A stretch of 64,000 nucleotides of DNA from Spiroplasma_E sp902809815 (GTDB taxonomy: Bacteria > Bacillota_I > Bacilli_A > Mycoplasmatales > VBWQ01). The notes under the pieces are model-generated. The model worked only from the letters and a program-made list of their open reading frames with translations. It was not told where the DNA came from and searched no databases. Position numbers and translations under genes: made by a program. The stretch lies in the NCBI RefSeq assembly GCF_964030925.1, contig NZ_OZ034992.1:1550001-1614000 (forward strand), given 5' to 3'. Positions 29,455-40,132 of this stretch are shown piece by piece. Each line of letters opens with the position of its first letter. The stretch's first letter is position 1.

Positions 29455-29630
29455 GTGAGACCTATACTATTAATTATATTGAAATTGTTTATTATATTTT
29501 AAATATGAAAGTGGTTTTTTTATTGAATTTTAAATTACACTTATATATGTATATAATAAACAAGTAAATTAATATTTTAAATTATTTACAATAAATTTTG
29601 ATTTTTTTAAAATAGTTAGGAGAAGTAAAT

Positions 29631-30761
29631 TTGAATTTTAATTATAAATGAAATTTTAGAGAACAAAATGCAAAAATTGATAAATTAGTTTTAAAACATA
29701 TAACAAATAAATGAGAAAAAATAGATTGAAGAATAAAAAATACAAGAGATAAAAAGAAATATAAAATTGTTGATTATCAATATCGAACAAGAAAAATAAT
29801 GTATGGATTAGTAACTTATAAAAGAAGAATTTATGAATACTTTGATGAAAAATTGCAAAAATGAGTTCGTATTTGTTTAGTTGATGAAATACTAGAACTG
29901 CCAAAATATAAAAGAATAGGTGAAGATATTGAACAAACTATTATTGAATATTTTGCTGATGGAAAAAGATACAGAGATATTTGAGATATTATAAAAAAAG
30001 CAAATATTAGTCTTAGTTCTATTCATAGAGTTTTTAAAAATTTAGAAGTAATTGAAGCAAATCCAGTAAAAGTAAAATTAGAAAAAAATCAACCTATTTT
30101 TGTAGCAATTGATGATGGCCACCGAAAATTTTGAAATTTTAAACGTAAAGGTACAAAACATTCTATGCGATTAATAGTAACATATACAGATAATATTAAT
30201 CACAAAGTACAAAATAAAAGAGTAAAAGCAATTATTAGACCAACAAAAACAGCAATTGGAGTTAAAAAAACTTCTGAATTTGTTAAAGAACATTGTCAAA
30301 AATTTTATGAAAATATTGAGCAAGCAAAAATTATTATTTGTGGTGATAGTGCAGGATGAATTAAAGAAGTTGCTAATTATTTAGGTGCACAGTTTGTTTT
30401 AGATAAATTCCATTTAATTAGAACATTATATCTTGGTATAATGGCGGGAAATAAAGGAAAATATTTAAAAGAATATAATTACTGTAAAAATTTAATTAAT
30501 AATGGTCAATATGAACAATTAATTGATTATTTATATAAAGAATTAGAAAATCATAAAAAATTAAAGAAAAAATATTTTAAAAATAATAAACAAGGTATTG
30601 AAAATCAAGGTAAGAAATGAAATATTGGTTGCTTTACTGAAACTAATATTTGACATGTTTTAAAAGAAATGCTTGGTAATAGAACTTATAATATTTCAAT
30701 TTATATTAAAATGGTTATTTTTAAATGTAATAAGATAAATACAGAGATACAATTATTATAA
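29631..30761 (+). CDS. UPF0236 / Mbov_0401-type transposase-like protein
   Basis: The protein has 376 residues from TTG (29631) behind TTAGGAG. Motifs include EYFADGKRYRDI (HTH-like), VAIDDGHRKFWNF (first Asp), IICGDSAGWI (second Asp), FVLDKFHLIR and CFTETNIWHVLKEMLGNRTYN (Glu region). This set matches the ISLre2/UPF0236 group, which mycoplasma annotations call Mbov_0401 ICE transposase-like proteins. It is full length, and a paralog lies at 34673. Whether it moves DNA today cannot be told. Confidence 0.75.
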
Positions 30762-31012
30762 ATTAAAATTTAACTTTTTTTTAAAAATCAAAATAGAATA
30801 AAACTTATTAAATACGCTTTAATAAGAATTTTTGTTGTGTATAAATATTAAATTTATTTTTTAATTTTTTAGTAATTTTTAAAAATAAGTATTTTAGTTG
30901 CATTTAAGTTAAAAAAATTATATTATTTAAATACAATTTCATAAAAATCCAAATTATTTCTTGTCTAACAAAATAATAAGACTATATAAGATTTAATTTA
31001 TTCCGGATTTTT

Positions 31013-31633
31013 GACAATCTCCCTAATGTTTTTTATCAAATTTTAACTCAATACGGTATACCAAAAACATTTTATACTGATAACAGAACAGTTTTTGGAT
31101 ATAAGAAAAAAGTTGATGCAGGAAAAATAAATCCGGAAAATGACACTTATACTCAATTTCAAAAGTGCTGTAATGATTTAGGTGTTGAAATAATTAGAAC
31201 TTCAATTCCACAAGCTAAAGGTAGAATAGAACGCTTATTTGGAACACTGCAAAGTCGATTAATTAGTGAATTACGACTTAATAAAATTAAAACATTAAAT
31301 GAAGCTAATCAATTTCTTAAAACATACATAAACGTTTTTAATAAACAGTTTGCCTTTCCTATTGATGATAATAAATCTGCTATGGTTAAAGCTCCCACAC
31401 AAAAAGAAATAAATATTTATCTTTCAAGATTTTCTAAAAGAAAAACAGATAGTGGTTCAACTATAACATATTATAGTAAAAAATATTTTCCTTATAAAAA
31501 TAACAAAGTTCAATATATAAAACCTAGAACTGATGTAATTGTACTTAAATCATTTATTAATGACTTATATATTAGTTACAATAATCAAATATATGAACTA
31601 AAAGAAATAACGTTAAAACCAATTATCAAATAA
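31013..31633 (+). pseudogene. 5'-truncated integrase-core transposase (ISNCY/IS1202-like)
   Basis: About 206 codons remain. They contain TFYTDNRTVFGYKKK (second Asp of a DDE core) and SIPQAKGRIERLFGTLQSRL (with the Glu), followed by the C-terminal region. This pattern is typical of ISNCY/IS1202-type rve transposases. The N-terminal half with the first Asp and the HTH is missing. It directly follows the tail of the UPF0236 gene region, whose arrival may have removed it. Confidence 0.7.
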
Positions 31634-31827
31634 AATTTAATAAAAACTAAAAAAGTTTATATACCCAATAAAAAACATCCTTGAAGATATGGATATCAAT
31701 AATTCCTAATTAAAGTTATATAAGATTTATATTTTTTGAATACTAAACCATATAAATTTTTAAAATGTTTGTCTATGAGCAAATTTGGTGCCTTAAAATT
31801 GATTTTAAAGATATAAAATAATTAGAA

Positions 31828-33315
31828 TTATATACCAGCAATAGCACAAGTACCAGAAGTAATTGCTGAAAGTTTAGAACCAACAGTTCCAATTACAGGC
31901 ATGTAAGAAATTAATTCACCAACTAAATTTACTGTATTAGCACAATTTCAATTTGATTCATTTTCCAAATTAGAAACTCTTGTTTCTAATTCATTAACTG
32001 TTTTATTTAAAATTTTAAAATCATTTTTTAATCCTTGCAAATTTTTGCTTAATTCATCAATTTTCATCTTATCATCTATTATTTTTATTATTAAAATTTT
32101 TCATCTTGATACATAACCTTGAATATTTATACGTTCTTGTCTTTTTCAATTATATAGCTGTTCAGGAGTAAATGTTTTAGCATTATTTATTGCTTGTGGC
32201 AAAGTAGAATTTCAATATCTTATATCTTCTATTCAATCTTGGAATAATACGTTATTTGTTATATTATAGTTTATTTCATTAAGTTTATTTTGTGTTATAT
32301 AAGTAAAAATTGGTTTTGTTGAACCATAGGAATAACAATCATCAAGTTCTCTAGCATAATTTTTTGCTAATAATTGAAATTTAAAACATTTATCAAAATA
32401 TGAATAATCTTTTCAATTTATAATTTCGATATTTTCTTTTTTAATAGAAAGATATTTTCTTTTTATTGCAGTTTTAATGCTATCATCTTTTTTTCCAGAT
32501 CAATATTCATAATTTTTATTAATATTAATTTTTCCTAAATTAATTTCGATATTTTTATTTCAATCTGGAAAATCTCTTTTTAAATTATCAAAACATTTAT
32601 TTGGATAACCCAATATATCTTCTGTTATTATTCTTACTGATTTAAAATTATAATACTCAAAATTAATTTCTATGCGTTCTTGTTTAGAACTATTTGCATA
32701 TGTTTTTTCAATTTCCAAAAAATTATCAAAAATAAGTTCACCAAATTTATTTACAGTTGACCAATTAATTTGAAAATTAATTTTAATTTCACCGTTATTG
32801 TACATATCTTTTATTTTTTCTTTAAATATTTCACCAAATTTCTTTTTAGGATTATCAAAATTTAAGTCTTTTCAATAATAATAATCATCTATTATTCCTT
32901 CAAAAATTATTGGTACAAATGAAACAGTAATTGGAGAAGAAAAAGAAAATGGAACATTTGTAATTTCATTTCCTTTGATTGATGTTATATCAAAAAAATT
33001 CTCTCTTTTTAGTCTATTTCTGTGTTTTTCATGACGATGTTTATGAGTATTTGTTTGTAGTTTTATTTGATAAAAAAGGTCAATATTTTGATTTGGTAAT
33101 TGTTGATTTAAATTATATCGTTGATAATTAGTATTTAAATTTGTAAAGCTAATATCTTGGTTTATTGATTGTAAATTAGTATTGTTGCTAGCTCAATTTT
33201 TAATCTTTTCATTATTATCAATTCATTTACCATTAATACCTTGGTTTTTATTTTGAAAAAATGGGACAGTTAGCATTCATAACTTAAATCAATAACTTGG
33301 ATTAAAATATTTCAT
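31828..33315 (-). CDS. Large orphan protein of the phage-like cassette (495 aa)
   Basis: With TGA as Trp this is one 495-residue frame starting MKYFNPSYWFKLWMLTVPFF, a possible signal anchor. A Gln/Asn-rich linker follows, then a basic HKHRHEKHRNRLKR patch at about residue 92-106. The middle is beta-rich. A coiled coil lies at about 415-450 (LQGLKNDFKILNKTVNELET), then a small hydrophobic C-terminus (ITSGTCAIAGI). This could be an attachment or surface protein exported by the phage. No homolog is recognised. A hairpin stands directly before its RBS. Confidence 0.6.
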
Positions 33316-33332
33316 ATTTATTGTTCTCCTTT

Positions 33333-33360
33333 GAAAGTAAATATAAAAATATTTACTTTC
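33333..33360 (-). promoter_or_regulatory. Hairpin adjoining the RBS of the 495-aa gene
   Basis: GAAAGTAAATA and TATTTACTTTC form a perfect 11-bp stem with a six-base loop. Its 3' arm touches AAAGGAG, so folding could hide or display the ribosome binding site. Confidence 0.5.
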
Positions 33361-33510
33361 AAAACAAAGCAATTTTTTATTTTTCTAAATTTTACTACTT
33401 TTTTAAAATAAAAAAAGTTTTTGTATAAAATAAGGAACTAAATTTTTAGAGGTTATTTAGAATTTATGTAGTTTATTGAATAGTTTAACTTTCCAAAATA
33501 ATTTATTTTT

Positions 33511-33771
33511 TTATAAATATTTTTGGGAAATTTTCACTCAATATTGACATAATAAATTATTAATAATATTTTCTTGATTAATATTTTGTAAATATAATTC
33601 ATTAAGTTTATGAACTCATTTACCACGAACTGCTGCATTTTTTAATATTTCTGGTGATATATGACTATAGCCAAAACCTAAATAATTATCAATAATTCTA
33701 GAAACTGATATTAATTCTTTATCATCTAAAAAATATTGATGAGTTTCTTTTTTAAAAATTAATTTACTCAT
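33511..33771 (-). CDS. Short protein like the N-terminus of a RecB-type phage nuclease
   Basis: There are 86 residues. FKKETHQYFLDDKELISVSRI and the later AAVRGKWVHKLNELYLQ resemble the opening of PD-(D/E)XK phage exonucleases (ETHxY..DG..SVT...RGxxVH). The catalytic D-ExK part is absent, so this is either a truncated nuclease or an unrelated small protein. Its start overlaps the upstream zinc-ribbon gene by eight bases. Confidence 0.5.
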
Positions 33772-33886
33772 ATTTATTTTTACCTATTAATATTCAAAAA
33801 CATTTATTACATAATCTATTACCAAAAGAAGATTGTTTTCTACATTTATCACAAGAACCATTCATTCTATATTCTCTATATTCCAT
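33764..33886 (-). CDS. Zinc-ribbon mini-protein (40 aa)
   Basis: MEYREYRMNGSCDKCRK has CDKC, followed by CNKC sixteen residues later, the two halves of a treble-clef or ribbon zinc site. It overlaps the next gene by eight bases. Similar Cys-rich mini-proteins occur in the plectrovirus at 8026-8344. Confidence 0.6.
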
Positions 33887-33904
33887 AAATATTTTTACCT
33901 TTCA

Positions 33905-34078
33905 TTAATGTTTAGAAGCAATAATTATTAATGTTAAAATCATAATAATAATTCCAATTGTTAAAAATATAATTCTACTTTTTCATGATTTTTTATAAAA
34001 TTCTTTTTGTTCTTCAATTAATTCAATTTGTTCTTTTAATAATTTATTTTGTAATTCTTCATTTTCTTTTTCTTCCAT
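33905..34078 (-). CDS. Small single-pass membrane protein (57 aa)
   Basis: An acidic coiled N-terminus (MEEKENEELQNKLLKEQIEL) is followed by a transmembrane helix (RIIFLTIGIIIMILTLIII). The RBS is weak. It is part of the phage-like cassette. Confidence 0.55.
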
Positions 34079-34092
34079 ATTTAATATTTCCT

Positions 34093-34302
34093 TTAATTAA
34101 GTTTTTTATTTAATTCCTTATTATTTAAATTTATGTCTAATTCCATTACTAATATTTCATATTTCTCAATAAAAGCATCTTTGATTAAATGATGTTTATA
34201 ATTTTTATGATAATTATTAGCATGCTCTACAGTTGAAAATGCCTTAAATTTTATTTGATTAGTATAATTAACTTCATATTTTAATAAGTAAACATATTTC
34301 AT
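34093..34302 (-). CDS. Small orphan protein (69 aa), first gene of the cassette
   Basis: MKYVYLLKYEVNYTNQ opens a soluble protein with a mixed beta/helix look and a charged tail. AAAGGAG precedes the start. It is the first gene downstream of the structured non-coding block. No family is recognised. Confidence 0.55.
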   Translation of the reverse strand: MKYVYLLKYEVNYTNQIKFKAFSTVEHANNYHKNYKHHLIKDAFIEKYEILVMELDINLNNKELNKKLN

Positions 34303-34672
34303 ATTTATTTTTCTCCTTTTAATTTTTTATTGTGTTATGATATTGTTAATGAGGTATGTATTTATATATAAAACCCCCTATTTTCTTAAATAATACAAAT
34401 GTAATTATTAATATAGATTAATGGGGTATTTACTGAGCCATAATAAGGCTATTCAAAATTAATCTATAATTACATTAAGCGATACAGTGTAACATTTTAA
34501 CTTGCTTAACATTAAATGCTCTTTTATACTGATATAGAAGTATTTACATAAAGTACTCACTATTAGACTTCTACGACAGTTTTATTAAGTTTTAATCTTT
34601 TAACAAAAAAAGAACGATAGTTATATCGTTCTTTGTTATTTCTAAATCTATCTATTAAATTAATGCGCCCCA
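34303..34672. other. Structured non-coding block, possible phage origin
   Basis: No gene is seen. AATGTAATTA...TAGATTAAT (34408-34433) pairs with ATTAATCTATAATTACATT (34458-34476), enclosing a smaller AGCC/GGCT hairpin. Near 34540-34576 TAGAAGT pairs with ACTTCTA. A hairpin with a T-run follows at 34601-34637. Such nested stems next to a small gene cassette recall single-stranded phage origins or packaging sites. Confidence 0.5.
34601..34637 (-). terminator. Terminator-like hairpin
   Basis: AAAGAACGAT and ATCGTTCTTT form a 10-bp stem followed by seven T on the minus strand. It would stop transcripts entering the block from the UPF0236 side. Confidence 0.6.
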
Positions 34673-35578
34673 TTGTTAGATATATATCTTGGTGTTAAAA
34701 AGTATAGTAAATTAGCACCAGATGTTATTAAACAAATTTTAAAATATTTTGCTGATGGTAAAAAGTATCGTGATGTTTGTGATACTTTTATTGAAGATTT
34801 AATAAGTACTAGTACGGTTTGTAGAACATATAAAAAGTTTGAATTACCAAAAGCCAATATCCCCGAAATACCATTGCAACCATATCAAAATTTATATGTA
34901 AATATTGATGATGGACATAGAAAATTTAAGTTTAATGAAAAACACAATACTAAGAATTGTAAAAAATGTTCTATGAGATTATTAGTATTTTGTACTGGTA
35001 AAAAGAAAAATGGAAAATTAATTAATAAAAGAGCAGTATGCAAAATAAGAATATCAAAAACAGAAATTGGTGCAGAAAAAACAGCACAATTAATTAAAAA
35101 ATATGGTAATTTATTTTTTGAAAATTTTGACAAAGCAAATTTAATAGTTTGTGGAGATAGTGCAAAATGAATTAGAAAAACTGCTACAATTTTAAATGCT
35201 AAATTTATTTTAGATAAATTCCATGCTTTTCATGTTTTATTTCTTGGGATAATGGCAGGAAGAAAAAAAGATAAAATTGCTAATTTACACTATCAAAATG
35301 CAATAAATTTATTTGCAAAAGGTCAATATTATGAATTAATTGATTTTTTACAGTTATTAACTTTAAAATATAAAAAATTAAAAGTTGGTTATTTTATTAA
35401 TGCAAAAGATGGTGTATTAAACCAAGCATTAGTTGAGAATATTGGTTGCTTTACTGAAACTAATATTAAACAAATTTTAAAGCATATGATTGGCGATAGA
35501 ACTTATAACATTGATATGTATACAAAAATGGTTAATTTTAAATGCTATCAAATAAATACAGCCATACAGTTATTATAA
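34673..35578 (+). pseudogene. N-truncated UPF0236 / Mbov_0401-type paralog
   Basis: The 301 codons align with the C-terminal 300 of the protein at 29631: YFADGKKYRDV, VNIDDGHRKFKF, IVCGDSAKWI, LDKFHAFH and CFTETNIKQILKHMIGDRTYN. The N-terminal 80 or so residues are missing. The sequence starts at a junction near 34665 (GCGCCCCATTG). It differs from its paralog by a Cys-containing insert (KNCKKCSM), so it is a diverged copy and not a recent duplicate. Confidence 0.7.
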
Positions 35579-35770
35579 ATTAAAACTAAAATTTACTTTA
35601 ATAAGAATTTTTGAGTTATAAAAGTAAGTATTATTATTAACTAATATTTTTCAAGTGTTAAGATTAACATACAATTGCATATTGAAGTCAAAATTATTCT
35701 CGTCTAACTTTATAATTTTAAGACAAATTTGAATATTATTGACAACATCGGTACGCTCCCATTTTATTCA
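35579..35770 (+). other. 3' flank of the UPF0236 paralog
   Basis: This non-coding stretch shares CTTTAATAAGAATTTTTG (35596-35613) and a later GTCTAAC block with the sequence downstream of the first UPF0236 gene (30817-30834 and after 30960). These may be conserved element ends. No other feature is seen up to the stop of lplA. Confidence 0.5.
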
Positions 35771-36763
35771 TTATTTTATGATACTTTTTATGATTTCTTC
35801 AGCAAGAAAATTTTCACCAAAAATTTCGTTAATATTAGCATTTTCAATGATATTAGTAATAGTTGCTACATTATATTTTTGTTTTTCTAGTTTTTTTTCT
35901 AAACTAGTAGTACCTGCTGACCCTAGGAAATCACCATATATTTTAATATTTTCAATAATTCCTGCCTTAACATTCATTCAAACGTGAATAGTTCCTTTAC
36001 TAGGAAAAAGTGTTTTATGTTTTAAATCAAAATCTGGAGATTTACCATAAACTCAATCTCAAGTTCGATATTTAGTATTTGCTAATGATTCAATATCAGC
36101 AATCATTTTTTCAGAAAATTCCATAATCTTTGTATTTTTTGTACTTTTTAATTGTTCAATAATTAAATTTTGAAATTCTTCAATTGTTATTGGTGGATTT
36201 AATAATGGTAAAATATTTGTTACTCGTGCTTGTACTGATTTAATACCTTTTGATTTTAATTTATCCAAATCAGGTTTTAATACTTTTGGTAACATTTGCA
36301 TATCAACATTAAAAAGAATAGTACCATGATGTAAAATTCGATTTTTATATGTATATTGGGCATTACCCGATATTTTTTTATCATCAACTAAAATATCATT
36401 TTTACCACTAAATTGAGCATTTAAACCTAGATTTTGTAAAACATTAACTATTGGTTTTGTAAAAAGACCATAATTACGAGCATTATCTTTATTTTTATCA
36501 AGAATAAAAGTAAAATTTAAATTTCCTAAATCTTGATAAACAGCTCCACCACCAGATAATCTTCGTACAACATTAACTTTTTTTGTTCTCACATATTCAT
36601 TATTAATTTCTTCAATTGTATTTTGGTTTCTACCAACAACAATAGTATTATTATTTTGTCATAATAATAAGATTTCATCAGTTATATAAGGATTAGTAAT
36701 CAAATATTCTTCGGCTGCTAAATTAAAATATGGGTCTTTGCTATTATTAATATAATAAATCAT
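35771..36763 (-). CDS. lplA: Lipoate-protein ligase A
   Basis: The protein has 330 residues. The motif VRRLSGGGAVYQDLGNLNF and KISGNAQ, with the adenylate-binding Lys, are both present, followed by HGTILF. A C-terminal accessory domain is present. It activates lipoate with ATP and attaches it to Lys of lipoyl domains, most likely Lys40 of PdhC. The ATG at 36761-36763 gives YYINNSKDPYFNLAAEEYL. TGA-Trp occurs near the N-terminus and after KYRT. It follows the hydrolase gene by eight bases, so the two are co-transcribed. Confidence 0.93.
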
Positions 36764-36770
36764 TATTAAC

Positions 36771-37907
36771 TTAATCTCCTTTATCTTCGATTTTAAAATT
36801 TGTTCATTTATTAACAAATTTTAAAGTAGTTTTGCAATATGTATCATAATCGGTAGTGACGGCTCTTATATGTTTAGCAGATGGCATAATTAATAATTCA
36901 CTTATTGTTTCTTCTTCATAATTTATTTTCTCTTCATACATTTTTTGTGCCATTGTTGCTGGTACAGTTTCATCATCATTACCATGAATAAATAATACAG
37001 GAATTGAAGAACAATATTTTAATTTATTAATAGGATCAATACTATTAATATTAAATTTATCTTTTAACCTAAAGAAAAATTTAACACCATAATAAAATCA
37101 AAATCAATGAAGGTTAAAGTATTGTTTACCCATAATTTTAATAATATGACTAAAACTATCAAATCCACAATCAGAAATTGCACATTTAACACCAAATTTA
37201 CCAGTATCAAATCGAGATATTTTTTCCAAAACAGTACTGGCACCCATACTATTACCAATTAAAGTAATATTAGGAGGTTGTTTAAAATCTGTTTCTGCTA
37301 AATAATTATTAAGACTTAAAATAACAGCATATAAATCATCTGCTTCTTTATTACCAAAAGTAATTGCATCATGGATATTATTACTACCATGACCTCTTGT
37401 ATCATAAGTAACAATACTATATCCCTGTTCATAAAAATGTTTAACTAAATATAAAATGCTATAGCGATTTTGTTGTCAACCATGAGTTGCAATTATTCAT
37501 TTATGATTTTTATTAGATTGATGATTATTAATGAAAAAAGCTGATAACAAGCGATTATCATAAGTAGTTATCGTCATATCTTGTGCTTCCATCATATCCC
37601 AATTACTATCATCAATCATTAGTTGTAGAGAATTTTGTAATTCCATATCTCGATTATAAAAACTCAAAGTATTGAGATCAATTTTAGCAAAATTTGGATT
37701 AGTACTTCGTCCAATTCGTTGAAAATTTTCCATAACATTTCGCATCATCAAACCAATAAAAAAATTAGTAATTAAAAAAGGAATAATCCATAATGGAAAA
37801 GTAAATATCAAAATAATTTTTAATCATCAAGCAATTTTATATTTACTTTCTTTAACTGGTAAAGTCATTCTTGCTCTAAGTTTTAAATATTTTTCATTAC
37901 TAACCAT
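36771..37907 (-). CDS. Membrane-anchored alpha/beta hydrolase
   Basis: The protein has 378 residues and seven TGA-Trp codons. A hydrophobic helix at about 26-52 anchors the N-terminus. The hydrolase core has HGWQQNR (oxyanion side), YDTRGHGSN, nucleophile elbow GNSMGAS, acid GNDDETVP and His SAKHIRA. It is probably an esterase or peptidase of unknown substrate. It sits between nox and lplA on the same strand. Confidence 0.85.
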
Positions 37908-37946
37908 TATATTTTATTCCTCTCAAAATTAATTTGATAAGGCAAT

Positions 37947-39449
37947 CTATTTTTTCTTACCTTTTAAATATGGATCAGGATATGTAACATCTTCTTTTGT
38001 TAAAATTCCTGTTGCTAAAAGTGCTGCCGCAGTAACAAAGTTATAAGGCTTATTAAAGTGTGGTAAGAAATACATATCAATTAATGGAATTTCATCAATA
38101 GTAACCTTTTTCAATATTGCTAATGAAAACATTGCAATTGTTTCTGTATGATCATGAGTTGAACCAATTTCAGCCCCAACAATACGACGAGAACTCTTTT
38201 CTCATATAATTTTAATTTTTACTTCATGATTTTCACTCATAAAAGGTGGAAACACTGTATCTTGATAAAAATATGCTTCTACATTATTAGATCCTAAAAT
38301 TGCTTTTGCAGAAACTTCTGATAAACCAGTAGCACATAGTTTTCAACCAAAAACAGCAATTGCATTTGTTCCTTGAACACCAGGAAAGGCGATTCTTGTT
38401 TTAGGATCTGTTTTTGCAACATTTAATCCAGCAATTAAACCACTACGTACAGCATTAGTTGCTAAGGCAATATTAACATTTTTATTTCAAGCATTTGAAC
38501 GAATATTAATACAATCACCAATTGCATAAACATTAGGATCTGAAGTTTGAAAATATTCATTAACTTCAATTGCACCACGGGGATCTAAGCTAAGTTGAAC
38601 TTTACCATTCTCATCTTTCAAGATAGCAGTATTTGGTAAGAAACCAACAGCCATAATTACTAAATCAGCTTTATATGTTCCTTTATTAGTTTTTACTTCA
38701 CTCACTTTATCATCTTTAATAATAAATTCTTGTAAAGTTTCTCCTAATTGTAATTTTACTCCTACTTTTTTCATATCTGCTTCAACATCATTTGTAAATT
38801 CTTCATCATAATAACGAGGCATAATACGATTTTCAAAATCAATTAAAGTAACTTCTTTTTTATCTTTATAAAAAGCTTCCACTAATTCAATACCAATATA
38901 ACCTGCACCAATTACTACTACTTTTTTTACTTCTGGTTTACTCAAATCAGAAATAATTTCTTGAGCATGTTGGTATAGTTTTGATAAATGAATGCCATTT
39001 GTTAATTTAACACCATTTAAAGTATCTTTAACAACTACGCCATCTTTATGAACAATTAAACCAGGAATTTCTTTACCACCTGGATTTAAGATTGGTCATG
39101 AACCAATCCCTAATACTAACTTATCATAACTTTCAGTAAATACTTCATTAGTATCTAAATTTTTAATAGTAACAATTTTAGCTTTACTATCATATTTAAT
39201 CATTTCATGTTTTTCTTTAATTTTAACACCTAATGCTCTTAACTTTTCAATTGTGGCATAAAATAATCCTTTTGGATCAGTAAATTCTTTACCAACTCAA
39301 AGCGCAATTCCACATCCTAAAAATGAAATATTATCATTACGATCATATGCTACTACTTCACTATTTGGATTAGACCTCATAATTGCCTTTAGTGCTGTTG
39401 TTCCGGCATGATTAACACCTATAACAACTATCTTTTGTTTTCTTTCCAT
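37947..39449 (-). CDS. nox: NADH oxidase (water-forming type)
   Basis: The protein has 500 residues. It contains two Rossmann folds, with VIGVNHAGT and His14 at the start and VVIGAGYIGIELVEAF in the middle. The redox Cys46 lies in FLGCGIALWVG, and FAD-binding VYAIGDCINI is present. It reduces oxygen with NADH and so regenerates NAD for PDH and glycolysis. The C-terminal extension of about 40 residues (LTKEDVTYPDPYLKGKKK) is longer than in many Nox proteins. A CoA-disulfide reductase-like role is the main alternative. Confidence 0.88.
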
Positions 39450-39586
39450 GCTAAAATCCTCTCTTACTTATTACTTTTTTTTCAATTTCTTTTATTGTGT
39501 AATCACAAATACAAATATATATTATTTTATCACTTTTTATTTAATAGTTACAACTCTTTCTTTCGGTAGACAATATACCATTCATT

Positions 39587-39802
39587 TTAAAAACCTAAAA
39601 TTGCAATTGGTCAATTTCCATCATGATAATTATCTTTATTACTTTCTTCTTTTCAATCACGACAAGTAACCCTACTACGACTTGATGATGACTTCTTAGT
39701 TAATTTATTAATTTCATTTATCATATTTTTATCAAAATTTTTATATTGATTTTCCTCACTAATTTTATGATTATTTTTTTCTTTAATGTATTTAAATTCC
39801 AT
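39587..39802 (-). CDS. Orphan small protein (71 aa)
   Basis: MEFKYIKEKNNHKIS opens a soluble protein with a Ser/Lys/Arg patch (KKSSSSRSRVTC) and a C-terminal NWPIAILGF. Two TGA-Trp codons hide it in the standard code. No family or signal peptide is seen. The gap to nox is about 135 bases. Confidence 0.55.
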
Positions 39803-39824
39803 ACTTTTTTCTCCTTGAATCTTT

Positions 39825-40132
39825 AAAGTATTTATTTTTAATTAAAATTTGATAATTATTAAGTATTTTCACTTAATTTAAACATTATATATCAAAATAA
39901 AAAACCTTAATATATTTTTTTATTTTTTAAATATTTTTTAATAAATTATATGTATCTTGACAAATCATTAATTCTTCAAAAGTATTTATTTTTAATTAAA
40001 ATTTGATAATTATTAAGTATTTTCACTTAATTTAAACATTATATATCAAAATAAAAAACCTTAATATATTTTTTTATTTTTTAAATATTTTTTAATAAAT
40101 TATATGTATCTTGACAAATCATTAATTCTTCA
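39825..40132. repeat. 154-bp perfect tandem duplication at the ackA 3' end
   Basis: Bases 39825-39978 recur as 39979-40132. Each unit includes the last 52 bases of the ackA coding region plus 102 bases of following intergenic DNA. ackA itself ends in the second unit, so the first unit is a free copy of its tail. Confidence 0.9.

Larger units (their letters stand above)
31828..34302 (-). mobile_element. Second phage-like cassette
   Basis: Five minus-strand genes are packed together: 69, 57, 40, 86 and 495 residues. Small membrane and zinc-ribbon proteins are followed by one large protein. Upstream is a non-coding block with strong secondary structure. The layout imitates a small phage module but shows no Rep or coat homolog that I can name. 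It lies between two UPF0236 genes. Confidence 0.45.

Noticed and set aside
29656..29904. Minus-strand Phe/Leu-rich frame
   Set aside because: It is antisense to the UPF0236 gene; hydrophobic only because it mirrors Lys/Asn-rich codons.
30762..31012. Joining the UPF0236 tail to the transposase fragment as one gene
   Set aside because: Stops lie in all frames between them and the protein families differ.
35739..35987. Plus-strand frame at the lplA 3' end
   Set aside because: It is antisense to a solid lplA frame; no RBS.
39448..39669. Plus-strand aromatic-rich frame
   Set aside because: It is opposite the 39587 orphan, Phe/Tyr-rich from AT bias, with no RBS.
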